A model generated the notes under the pieces. It was not told the DNA's origin. It saw only the letters and a program-made list of their open reading frames with translations, and searched no databases. 64,000 nt of DNA from Yponomeuta sedellus (taxonomy: Eukaryota; Arthropoda; Insecta; Lepidoptera; Yponomeutidae): assembly GCA_934045075.1 (NCBI GenBank), contig OW203734.1, positions 3,220,269 through 3,284,268 on the forward strand, written 5' to 3'. Below, one piece after another: positions 20,938-30,338 of the stretch (position 1 is its first letter; each line of letters opens with the position of its first letter). The translations under genes and the position numbers were made by a program.

Positions 20938-22112
20938 GGAAAAAGAACGTGGTTTCAATATTTTTGGATCTGCAGAAAGCTTTCGACACGGTCGCTATTC
21001 CTCGACTCATTGAAAAGCTAGAGAGTATTGGTATACGTGGATTACCACTTAGTTTATTGGTAGATTATTTGTCAAACCGTCAACAGCGAACCAAAATAGG
21101 CTCTTCTATTAGTGACCCCCTTACTCCTTCTTTTGGTGTGCCCCAAGGCAGTGTGCTGGGTCCGACGCTATTTTTAATCTATCTAAACCACCTATGCGAT
21201 ATCAAACTAGGAAATGGTAATGTGTACACTTTTGCCGATGACACGGCATTGGTTTTCTGCGGGGACGGTTGGGAAAACACATACAGGCTAGCTCAAAAGG
21301 GTCTTGATAAGGTCGCATTATGGTTATCAAATAACCTCCTTAGTCTTAATGCAAGTAAAACTACCTACATAACGTTTTCAATCTCAAACAAATCTCAGGC
21401 CCCTAAGTTGCTGCACCATCTTGTTTGTCATTCTGCTGTCTGTCTCAACTCACTCTCTTTTGATAACTGTAGCTGTCAAAAACTGGATAGGCAAACAACT
21501 GTCAAATACCTGGGTATACTGTTGGATGAATGTCTGACCTTCAAACCACATATACAACTTCTCACGGCGAGAATACGTAGACTGCTAGCAGTTTTTAAAA
21601 ATATTAGACATATAGCTGATTTGCGTATTATCAACCTAATTTACCGTTCACTTTGCCAGTCATTATTGATGTACTGTGTGGACACTTGGGGTGGTGCAAA
21701 GAAAACTACTTTGTTACCGCTCGAAATTGCACAAAGAGCTGTCCTCAAAGTAAGTCACTCACTGCCATTCCTATACCCCACTACAAAGTTGTACGCAGAA
21801 ACAAAAATGATGACTGTGCGACAAATCTTCATCCAGAGAATTATATTGATCCAACACCGCATGATAACTAATGACACTTTGTCTACAATTTCTAAAAAAC
21901 GCAGAACAGATATAATATTTACCAATTACCCATTCAAAACTTCTTTTGCTCAAAACTTCTTTTGTTTCCTTGGTAAATATCTGTACAATAAAATAAACAA
22001 GAAAATTAAAATTGCTTCATTGAATAACTATCATTGTAAAATTATCGTCACTAATTGGCTTCTCTCCTTAACGTACGCTGAAACCGAAGGTTTACTGATC
22101 ATTACCAAGTAG
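20938..22112 (+). pseudogene. 5'-truncated LINE reverse transcriptase
   Basis: The open frame starts within motif A (IFLDLQKAFDTV) and includes motif B GVPQGSVLGP and motif C FADDTAL. It continues with 'LLSLNASKTTYITF' and 'VKYLGILLDECLTFKPH' to a stop at 22112. The remaining part of about 390 residues is intact, but the endonuclease and the RT fingers are absent, so it cannot act alone. The fold fits the Jockey/CR1 superfamily; I do not assign a clade. Its first 15 or so bases also occur at the inner end of the inverted duplicate (26036-26052). Confidence 0.8.
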
Positions 22113-22443
22113 AACTGTGTTGAAAACGGAAGTAATAATATAATCACTCTTATACAAACACACACACACACACATACACACCCTTGTTCGCGGCTCATAT
22201 ATTGTGAGGACCTTGTCAGAATTCCCCATTATGCGGTCCTACCTTTCCCGTTGACTTAGCAGTGTGTAAATCTGTCTACAATCTGGAGCTATCTCGTTCT
22301 GGCATGAACTTTTATTTGAAGTTTCCATACACACGACTGAGACAGAGATAGAGCCCTTCATAATTTGTGTCAAAAATCGGGCTTGTGCGGTCCCAATTTA
22401 TTATGCGGTCGGACCGCACTTTCGAACATACGCGTGCGAAAAA
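22113..22443 (+). other. LINE 3' region with CA repeat and GACCGCA motifs
   Basis: Contains (CA)n at about 22158-22178 and several 'gcggtcc' or 'gaccgca' words (for example 'ttatgcggtcggaccgcac' near 22401). Probably the 3' UTR of the preceding LINE; no coding sequence. Confidence 0.45.
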
Positions 22444-22690
22444 ACACACCGACCGCATTTTATGCAAAATACAAACGCATTTACACACTGTCCCCACTTT
22501 AGTGCCGTTTGAGAGAAGTTACACACCGACCGCATTTTATGCTAAGTACAAATGCATTTACACACTGTCCCCACTTTAGTGCCGTTTGAGAGAAGTTACA
22601 CACCGACCGCATTTTATGCTGAGTACAAATGCATTTACACCTGTCCCCACTTTAGTGCCGTTTGAGAGAAGTTACACACGGACCGCATTT
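22444..22690 (+). repeat. Tandem minisatellite, 3.2 units of about 77 bp
   Basis: Units begin at 22444, 22521 and 22598, and a partial unit begins at 22674. Each reads 'acacaccgaccgcatttta', then 'caaatgcatttacac', 'tgtccccactttagtgcc' and 'gtttgagagaagtt'. Only a few substitutions separate the units, so the amplification is recent. Confidence 0.9.
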
Positions 22691-22714
22691 TGATGTTGTT
22701 GCATGAGTATGCAA

Positions 22715-22909
22715 CAACGCATTCACGAAGGAATATTATGAGGACTGCAGGTTAATGTGACTTAGTGCGTATTAAAAAATTGCGAAGACGCATTAATTAG
22801 GTACCTACCTAAATACTAGAAAAGGTGATTGAGTAATCACCTCTCCCTTTTCTAGTATTTAGGTAGTCACATTAACCTGCAGTCCTCATAATATTCCTTT
22901 GTGAATGCG
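22715..22909. repeat. Nested foldback structure
   Basis: Outer arms 22715-22761 and 22866-22909 are near-perfect complements ('ggaatattatgaggactgca' and its complement). An inner pair around 22805-22860 ('acctaaatactagaaaaggt' and its complement) folds onto a short loop. A stretch of about 40 bases in the left half has no partner. No transposase or terminal duplication seen. Confidence 0.75.
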
Positions 22910-22912
22910 TTT

Positions 22913-23400
22913 TCAAACTATCTTAATCTGTAAAAATTTTAAAAAGTCGCGCGCGATTGCTTCTTCCGCTGCGCCGCGTTCCCTAATTCTTTTAACAGCA
23001 TATGCTGCAGAGCAAAACTTATTTGCCAATTTTATTTGAGGACCCCATTGAAGCTTTGCATCAATTGTGATACCTAGAAATACAGTTTCTTTGACAAAGT
23101 CTAGTTTGTCCTTTCCCAATATAACTTTGCTGTCAACTACTTTGACATTGGTAGAGTGAACTTTATACATATTGTTTTTTTTTAAATTTAACAATAAGTT
23201 ATTAGACTTAAACCAGTTTAGTACCTGAGGGAGAGAATTATTTCTACTGTCAAGATCATTCTCTTGTCTTTTAATTTTGAAAATAAGTGACGTGTCATCT
23301 GCAAATAATACTATCTCTGACATATTTTGAACCATGAAAGGAAAATCATTTACATATACGAGGAAAAGGAACGGCCCCAAAATCGATCCTGTGGCACTCC
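22913..23400 (-). pseudogene. LINE reverse transcriptase fragment
   Basis: Minus-strand frame with 'GPFLFLVYVNDFPFMV', motif C FADDTSL, 'NNLLLNLKKNN' and 'VFLGITIDAKLQWGPQ'. The GVPQGS motif lies just upstream, but a small deletion near 23385 shifts its frame. The endonuclease and C-terminus are missing. This is a different LINE from the one at 20938-22112. Confidence 0.75.
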
Positions 23401-24001
23401 TATCCTGACCTCTGACCCTGAAGATTTAGTTCTATTTATATCACCTCTTTGAATACTTCCTTCCACATAATGATGTCATAAGTTTTAGAAACATTTCACC
23501 TTCTTCCAAGGATCCGTCCGCACTCAAGGTCATTGGTTCACGACTCGTGATGACTACTCTAGACTACGACAATTCTTGTCTCCTCTCGTTTTAGGGTGTC
23601 GTACCCAATGGGTGCAAATCGAGACCCTATTACTTGACAATACTTCGCTGTCTGTTTAACCTTATCTTTAAGTATAATTGCGACGATTTTTTAAGAATAA
23701 AAGTTCTATTCTATCACAGAGATCTATCTTTTGAACCGTAATAGGTAGACACTTGAAATTTTCACAGAATGTGTATACCTGAATAAGATCTTAACTGGCT
23801 AAGGAAGAAAATACCCAACAAGAAAAAGTGTGAGTAATGCCTAAGCCAAGAACTGACCTGAACAGAAGAACTTGGACAGATGTAAAAAACTATTTTTAAA
23901 ATGTCATTAAAAAAATCCGAAAGGGTCCTAACAAAGGATCTAGAGCAGTGATTTGGTTGGAACAATGTTTTCTTGTTTTTTTACTATTATTTGTTATTAA
24001 C
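23401..24001. other. No supported feature
   Basis: Upstream relic of the preceding LINE may extend to about 23460. The rest has no recognisable protein, and the frame at 23762-23965 has no domain. Confidence 0.4.
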
Positions 24002-24275
24002 CCTCCGACGCTGTAGTGCCTGGGACATGGTTCTATAGATGGTGTAGGCTTGCCCAGCACATATACCATCCTGACAGCTTAGTCGGCCTAGCCCACAGGA
24101 AAGACTAGTCAATACGTGCGGAGTCAACTATGCCGCGGGTTTCCTTACGATGTTTTCCTTCACTGTTAGCGTCGGAGTGGTCCCTTCACCCATCTAGTGT
24201 GAGTGAAGATACCACTGGACGCTGTATAAATCATCTCATTCAGTAGATGCAAAAAAGCCAATATTATTATTATTA
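24002..24275. mobile_element. SINE/LINE family X insertion with 5' inversion
   Basis: 24002-24176 is the body of family X in minus orientation. 24169-24275 is the 3' part in plus orientation, ending in (ATT)n. The break falls at 'gcgtcggag', present on both sides, so the halves meet at the same family position. That is the layout expected from twin priming during target-primed reverse transcription. Confidence 0.65.
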
Positions 24276-24454
24276 ACCCTACAAACCTAATAATCTTAAG
24301 AACCATGCAAACCCAACCTAACCTAAGCCCTTCAATGATAACAGGATCTTTGCGTAACGCAATGTATAGTACCTACGATGTGTTTTGTCTTTGCTATAGT
24401 GGCACTGATAAGTGCTTTAACTCTGTGATGCTCTCTATTATTGAACATACATAC

Positions 24455-24662
24455 TTAGCATGAGTCTAATTTCTCGTATAAAGTGCGGTCCTTTTTACAG
24501 GTACTCATTTTGTGCTTATACACACAATGGGAACTGGAGGCGCCACGTGGTGGTTCTAATGAGTCTAATTTCTCTTATAAAGTGCGGTCCTTTTTACAGG
24601 TCCGCATTTTATCACATTTTGTGCTTATATACACAATGGGGACTGGTGGCGCCACGTGGTGG
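24455..24662 (+). repeat. Tandem duplication of about 100 bp
   Basis: Two units share 'tgagtctaatttctc', 'ataaagtgcggtccttttta', 'ttttgtgcttata' and 'ggcgccacgtggtgg'. They start at about 24459 and 24558. They carry the same gcggtcc word as the minisatellite at 22.4 kb. Confidence 0.8.
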
Positions 24663-25010
24663 TACACACCTGAACTATTTTTTGGTTTGTGTTAACTCAA
24701 CTCGACAAAAATACCGAATATGAGGTCCTCCCCGAAAATTTGCTCATACTTCGCCAGTCGAACAATCAGAACGCGAGAATTCGATAGCTGTATTTGAAGC
24801 TTGCTCAAAATATTGTGGGGACGTCCGCACAATGAGGTCCGACCGCACATTGAGGGCTTTTGACTAACTTAAGACCGCACAATGTTAAAGCCGCGAAGAC
24901 CCTCACGCACACATACACACACACACACACACAAACACACTCACTATCACACACACATACATACAAACTGAGACACACCTAGCACCGTTGAAATATGGAC
25001 TATTTAACTA
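24663..25010. other. GACCGCA-rich sequence and CA repeat
   Basis: Includes several 'gaccgcac' or 'tccgcacaatgaggtcc' words between 24825 and 24890 and a (CA)n-rich stretch at 24905-24960. No coding sequence. Confidence 0.5.
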
Positions 25011-25195
25011 AGTTTTTTTTTTTATTCTTTATTATAGTAACTAAAAGCTAAGACACCTATGTACAACTACATTAAGAGTATTAGTACCCACGACACAGGT
25101 TATGCCTAGTGTGGGTACTACTGTATACATTTATGTAACTGTCTTCTGTTCAATAAACGATTTTTATCTTATCTTTATCTTATCTTACAGGATCT
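25011..25195. repeat. LINE tails (T4)
   Basis: T-rich start, then 'cccacgacacaggttatgcc', 'tagtgtgggtactac' and 'gttcaataaacgatttttat', ending in (CTTAT)n. Looks like a 3' end in plus orientation preceded by a reversed one. Confidence 0.4.
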
Positions 25196-25607
25196 CCTCA
25201 ACGGAGAACCTAGAATGATCCATATTAATTTATTTTATGATATTCATTTATTTGATTTTAATAAAATCAAATTAACAAAAAAACATAACATGCCGTAACA
25301 TATTTACACACCCGTATCGCGTACGCAGAGATCAGCGTTTGCCACTTGCCATGATCCTGACAGATCTTTTTCGCTTTATCAACATTTGTTACTCAAAATC
25401 AAATTATTGAAATATTTTTGCAGTATTTCAAAAGTTAGTCTCAAATAATGGAGTCCTAGTAAAGAATAAATATTGAATTATATTTCAATTGGGTCAGAAA
25501 AAAATGTTGCATTATTGTATTATCATTTGATTTCACTATAAACATGGCAACATTGACAAAGGATAAATAATAAAATGTCTATTTGTTCAAATAAGTCATT
25601 AACTTAT
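25196..25607. other. AT-rich DNA with a relic of repeat Y
   Basis: 25330-25375 resembles the family-Y motif ('tgccacttgccatgatcctg'). Otherwise nothing supported. Confidence 0.35.
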
Positions 25608-26035
25608 GAACCTATTTAGAGGCTAAAAATTCCACCCATGCCGGAATTCCAACCCGCGACTTCTGGCTATCCGTGCCAGCGCCGTTTCCAACTGAGCTAA
25701 TGGGCAAATCACCTCCATCAGTGAAATTTCGAACCTCTTTACACTATTCTCTGTATTACGTACAGGCAGCGACATCTGGCTGAAGTAATTTGCATCACTT
25801 GCAGCCCCGAGTACCTACCTACTTTGCAGTCCTGTGGGTACAGCGATATCATTTCGATGTAAAACCTAATTGCAAAGTAGGTACTCGGGGCTGCAAGTGA
25901 TGCAAATTACTTCAGTCAGATGTCGCTGCCTATACGTAATACAGAGAATATTGTACAGAGGTTCGAAATTTCACTGATGCCGGTGAGTCGCCCATTAGCT
26001 CAGTTGGAAAGAGCGCTGGCACGGATGGCCGGAGA
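25608..26035. repeat. tRNA-like repeat S1, inverted pair
   Basis: A minus copy (25608-25835, core 25633-25706) faces a plus copy (25836-26035), meeting at the spacer around 'ggctgc' and 'gatatcatttcgatg'. The plus copy is cut inside its tRNA-like core at 26035, exactly where the inverted duplication of segment E begins. The minus core has several mutations in its D-arm region. Confidence 0.75.
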
Positions 26036-26753
26036 TCCTGTAACCACGTTCTTTTTCCCAGATCTAAATAACTAATCACCTTACTTTGCCGTAATCAGAT
26101 CTTATCAGAAAGTTCTGTTTAAGATCTCAATAATACAGATTAAATAAGGCGAAACTCGAATAGTTTCCTGCTATCCGTTGTGAAGATCTAGTGTCTGAAG
26201 GGTCTGATAATGGCACTAGAATTTGGGTACTTTGCTGTGCCATCTAAGAACTTGTCACCAAGTTTCAACAAAGATCTCATAAATACTAATCGAATAAGTA
26301 CAAACTCAAATGGTCTACTGCTATCCGTTAAGGAGATCCCATAAAAACCTTCCAGAGCTATCATCAGACCATGCTCCCCAAGTTTAAACAAAGATCTCAT
26401 CAATACCGATCAAATAAGACCCTAACTAAAAGATTTTACTGTAAAAAACCAATTAAAAATATTTACTGTCAGTTTTCGTTAAATACTCAGTAGAAACTAG
26501 TATTTATGGTTATTTACTCTCGGGCGGATAATTACTAAGTAAGAATCTTTAACAATCTCTCAATAATTCATGAAATAAGTCCATCACAAAAAAGTTATTT
26601 TCTTAAGATATACTTATTTCGTTCTTTCGTCAAAAAAGAATGAAAGATATTGAATATAGTCCTGAGGCTCGTGAGTAAAAATGGATTTAACGGTAATGCA
26701 ATCTATTTTAGCGAACGAAAACACCAATAAACGTATTTACCCTCATAAATACC
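26036..26753 (-). repeat. Right arm of the large inverted duplication (segment E)
   Basis: Complementary to 19157-19782 joined to 20861-20952, with about ten differences that I can see. It lacks the LINE found in the left arm. It also includes about 15 bases of the LINE coding sequence that starts at 20938, so the duplication happened after that LINE arrived. GGGTATTTACCC-type repeats follow at 26747-26815. Confidence 0.8.
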
Positions 26754-26917
26754 CATTTCGGGTATTTACCCGGGTATTTACCCGTTTTGGGTATTTACCC
26801 GGGAATATACCCGCGACCCAACTCTGAATTGATTGCTAAGTAAATAGTTAAAGTAAAAAGTAAAGTAAAAATATTTATTTAAAATAACACAGTTAAATTA
26901 CAAAATTTGATGCACAC

Positions 26918-27354
26918 TGGTAGTTAGCCAGTGTCGACTAGGTCTACCTCACGATGGGCTGGTTGAGAGAGCGGAATGGGAGGTGATGTGAATGGACTTA
27001 CTTGGTGATGGTGGATGATGGCTCGCTTTAGCTGTTGGGCAGATGATGAGCGGTGATGGATGAGCTGATGCGTCCAGCGCACGGAGAACACTCCTGCACT
27101 GTTCACTTATAGTATAATATTGTCAATATATTGTTCTTTGAGCTGATAAAGTTTCTTGGTCACCAAATGTCTATCACTTCACGAGAATTCCAAAGAGTAT
27201 TTATCACGCGCGTATGTCACCGTGCGAATGTGTGTGCAGATGGCTGGATAAATTAGTAGCGAGCGGCACGAGCGACGGCACCGGAACGACTCAATAATGA
27301 ATGAATGAGTGACCACAGATTCATGATTACGTCGCGTCGGTTCTCGCGCGAACA
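26918..27354 (-). repeat. 3' LTR of the BEL/Pao element
   Basis: A direct repeat of 32542-32982. The pol frame ends close to its inner edge after the motif GPAPQDV, as is usual in BEL/Pao elements, and a purine-rich then C-rich stretch precedes it. Frames within it are not genes. Confidence 0.9.
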
Positions 27355-29486
27355 TCCTGGGGGGCCGGCCCAAATCCTCCATCTTCAATGGCTAGTGGGA
27401 GCCTGGCAATCTTGAGGACCGGTCGTCTAAGGGTCCCTGTGCTGGTATCCAGGTCCACTACTCTTACAACGCCATCCTTTCCAGGTAGGAGGCGAGTGAT
27501 TCTTCCTCTCTTCCAGTGCAGAGGCGGTATGTTATCTTCCATGATGAGGACGAGCTCGCCGATTTGAGGAGGGGAAGAAGGAGAGATCCATTTGGAGCGG
27601 GTTTGGAGAGTGTGGAGGTAGGATTTGGTCCATAGAGCCCAAAAGCGCTGAGAAAGTGCTTGAATGAGTTGAAAACGTTTAAGGGCTGAGAGAGACCTAT
27701 CATCAAATGAAATCTCGGGAAGAGCTGAAAGAGGACGGCCAATTATGAAGTGGCCTGCCGTCAAAGTTTCGAAATCTGTGGGATCTGAAGAGAGTGGGCA
27801 GAGAGGCCGATAGTTCAGCACAGCCTCGATTCGTGTCAATAATGTAGCAAACTCCTCAAACGTGAGGTGTTGCTCACCAACTACGCGATAAAGCAGTTGT
27901 TTTGTAGATCTGACTGCTGTTTCATGTAGACCACCGAACCACGGTCCGGTAGGTGGATTTAATAACCAAGTTATGTGCTGATTGCTAAGCTTATGTGTGA
28001 TTGCATCATCGTTGGAAGCTAGGAAATTCTGAATTGCAACAAGCTGATTCCTAGCGCCTACAAAGTTAGTACCGCAGTCTGAGCGTATGAGAACGGGAAT
28101 ACCGCGACGCGAAATAAATCTCTGAAATGTCGCGAGAAAGGCATCAGTGCTGAGCGACGAGACTGATTCCAAGTGAACCGCCTTTGTTGAGAGGCACACA
28201 AATATACAAAAGTACGCTATCAAGAGTTTGGCATTTCGTAATGTGCTGGATTTGACGAGAAACGGTCCTGCGAAGTCTATTGATACCTGACTAAATACTG
28301 GTTGAGGTGTAACTCGGTCTATGGGGAGATCGGCCATTACCGGTGCCTTAGACTGTGGGCCACATCGGAAACAAGTAATACATTTGAAAACGCGATGTCT
28401 GATAACGCGACGTGCTGACAATATCCAGAACTGCTGGCGTAGTATTGCGTGTAAAGTGTCTGTGCCAGGATGGCAGTGTATTTTGTGGTGGTGATCTATA
28501 ATGAGGTGTACGAGAGGACTCGAACTAGGCAGAATGAGCGGATGTTGAGCGTCATACATAATAGCAGCATTGGAGAGTCGACCTCCAACTCTTAAGAGTT
28601 CATCTTTTATGAAGGGTGTGAGACGTTGGAGTCGAACTGTGCATATTTTATTAGTTTGCAAGCGATGAATATCCTCTGCAAATTCATTGTGCTGAACAGA
28701 GCGGATCCAAGAGAGCAGAGCGTCTCTGCGCTCGTTAGCAGTCAGGGGACCTGAACGTCGTGCAGTTTTAGGGTGCTGACAATTAAATTGAAAGCGTTTA
28801 AGACAAGCTGTTACTCCAACGAGCTTGTCGAGTGAGCTGAAACGAGTGAGCAGATCAGTGTCCACATCAGGGACTGCTGTATGGGCTTGTACTTTCTTGG
28901 GCTTAAGGCCAGGAATAGCATGATGACCCAGAGCTGGTGGCATCTGTGGCCATGTTTCAGGAGACTCCTTGAGCCATACTGGTGACCACCAAAGATTATG
29001 AGACAACAGTGAAGGTGCGGAAATACCTCTGCTTGCACAGTCTGCAGGGTTGAGATGTGTTGGAACGTGTCTCCATGTTATTTTAAATGGGGTTGAGTTT
29101 ATTTTAACTACTCGATTAGATTCGAAGACCTGAAGTCGATGTGGAGGCGTATTAAGCCATGCGGGTACTATTGTGCTGTCGGACCAGCAAATATATTGAG
29201 TTATAGGTATATGTGCCGAAAGCTGGGCAGAAACACGAATTATGAGTTGTGTGAGTAGGTTAGCAGCTGAGAGTTCTAGCTTGGGGATTGTGAGCCGATT
29301 TTTAATGGGTGCTACCTTTGACTTGGCCACGATGAGATGTACGTTAGCGCGTCCATCGGCCTTCACTTCGTGAAGATATATGACGGCTGCAAAGCCGGTT
29401 TCTGAGGCGTCTGCGAACCCGTGAAGCGAGTAAGCAGAGCTGAGTTTATCTGGGCTACGTATGTGTCTTTGGCGATCTCCAGCCAT
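27327..29486 (-). CDS. BEL/Pao pol remnant: RNase H and integrase
   Basis: 719 residues, no internal stop. RNase H-like part: ADASE at 25, IPKLELSAA at 67 and WSDS at 101. Integrase: a His/Cys zinc-binding region (HHHKIHCHP at 332, C..C at 369-372), catalytic Asp in IDFAGP at 404, Asp in SDCGTNF at 470 and Glu in HETAVRS at 522. The usual C-terminal domain follows, with 'LHWKRGRITRLLPGKDGVV'. The N-terminal 20 residues are out-of-frame sequence, since the frame enters from a shift near 29430-29480. RT and protease are absent, so the copy cannot mobilise itself. Confidence 0.85.
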   Translation of the reverse strand: MAGDRQRHIRSPDKLSSAYSLHGFADASETGFAAVIYLHEVKADGRANVHLIVAKSKVAPIKNRLTIPKLELSAANLLTQLIIRVSAQLSAHIPITQYICWSDSTIVPAWLNTPPHRLQVFESNRVVKINSTPFKITWRHVPTHLNPADCASRGISAPSLLSHNLWWSPVWLKESPETWPQMPPALGHHAIPGLKPKKVQAHTAVPDVDTDLLTRFSSLDKLVGVTACLKRFQFNCQHPKTARRSGPLTANERRDALLSWIRSVQHNEFAEDIHRLQTNKICTVRLQRLTPFIKDELLRVGGRLSNAAIMYDAQHPLILPSSSPLVHLIIDHHHKIHCHPGTDTLHAILRQQFWILSARRVIRHRVFKCITCFRCGPQSKAPVMADLPIDRVTPQPVFSQVSIDFAGPFLVKSSTLRNAKLLIAYFCIFVCLSTKAVHLESVSSLSTDAFLATFQRFISRRGIPVLIRSDCGTNFVGARNQLVAIQNFLASNDDAITHKLSNQHITWLLNPPTGPWFGGLHETAVRSTKQLLYRVVGEQHLTFEEFATLLTRIEAVLNYRPLCPLSSDPTDFETLTAGHFIIGRPLSALPEISFDDRSLSALKRFQLIQALSQRFWALWTKSYLHTLQTRSKWISPSSPPQIGELVLIMEDNIPPLHWKRGRITRLLPGKDGVVRVVDLDTSTGTLRRPVLKIARLPLAIEDGGFGPAPQDVRARTDAT

Positions 29487-29584
29487 TGATTCTCTATATC
29501 ATCAGGTCTGGGATCGTCCCATCCTAGTTTAAGAAGCCACAGCTTCTGAAGGAGAATCTTTGCTCGAATAATGACCGGTGTCAC
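29430..29584 (-). pseudogene. BEL/Pao pol fragment in another frame
   Basis: Encodes the motif 'PVIIRAKILLQKLWLLKLG', which in intact BEL/Pao elements lies just before the RNase H region. It is shifted relative to the pol frame downstream and joined directly to gag upstream, marking a deletion junction near 29583. Confidence 0.7.
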
Positions 29585-29867
29585 TTTCGAACGCGACTAA
29601 AATGTCGTTGTAGTCGGCAATTGCGCTTTCGTATTTGCCCGTGTAGGCGGCTTCTGTTTCATCAGAGAGGTTTTCGTCGTCTAGCATTTCGTGGTAGACG
29701 TCCTCCAATTTACTTTTATGCTCTTCGAGCTTTGTGTACCTAGCAGTGAAGTTGGCCAAACAATACTGCTTTGCGTCCTTGGCGAGCACCGCCACAGAAA
29801 TTTCCTTGAGCAGAAGGATGGCTTTTGATGCCTCACGGAAAATGGCGGCTTGAGATTTGGTAGGCAT
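29529..29867 (-). pseudogene. BEL/Pao gag, N-terminal remnant
   Basis: The ATG at 29867 opens a helical, charged segment ('FREASKAILLLKEISVAV', 'ARYTKLEEHKSKLEDVYHEM') that resembles the start of BEL/Pao gag. After about 95 residues it runs out of frame into pol. The rest of gag, including zinc knuckles, is deleted. Confidence 0.65.
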
Positions 29868-30338
29868 GGTGTATGAGTATATGAGTATGTGTGAGTTTGC
29901 AATAAACAGAGAAGAAATGTTAAAAGTTGTACTCTATGAAACCAACAAACCGGGTCAATACGCTTGGGCTGATACGTGAAGGTACTAGACAAAATGGATA
30001 TTTGGCCTGAAATATATATGTACTTAAATTTAAACAATGTGGTTAAGTTTTGGTAATGGAGCTGAAATATATAGTAAGAGGGGATTTTTTTTTTTTAAAC
30101 TACCTGTAAAGTGTAACTTTACTTAAATGAACACCCTGTATTTGTGAAGGCAGCAAATGGCAAAGAGAAAGACAGAGAAACAAAACAATTTTTTTTTTTA
30201 CACCCTGTACCTATAATATAACTTTGCTGAAATGAATAGCCTGTATGTATAAAGGCAGCAGATAAATAAGAGGAGAGAAAAAAAAATTAATAAAAAATGG
30301 GACACCCTATATAATGGCAACTAATCGAGCAGTCTGTA
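29868..30338 (-). repeat. Element leader with 'CACCCTGTAT' repeats, part 1
   Basis: Imperfect units of about 90 bases contain 'acaccctgta', 'actttactt/gctgaaatgaa', 'aaggcagcaaat' and a purine-rich 'gagaaagacagagaaa' run. Copies of the core word sit near 30131, 30201, 30243 and 30303. Non-coding. Confidence 0.55.

Larger units (their letters stand above)
19157..20952 (+). repeat. Left arm of a large inverted duplication (segment E), with LINE insertion
   Basis: Without the LINE at 19783-20860, this segment is about 98% identical by eye to the complement of 26036-26753. It contains three diverged tandem units of about 125-145 bases around 'ttatgagatctttgttgaaac'. Just outside, 19080-19160 is built from GGGTATTTACCC-like repeats. 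It ends with the first bases of the LINE coding region that starts at about 20938. The 71-residue frame at 19508-19723 is not a convincing gene. Confidence 0.8.

Noticed and set aside
22444..22690. CRISPR-like array
   Set aside because: Units are directly adjacent tandem repeats with no spacers, in a eukaryotic genome.
27179..27388. LTR-encoded protein
   Set aside because: Present in both LTR copies only as a by-product; no start context or domain.
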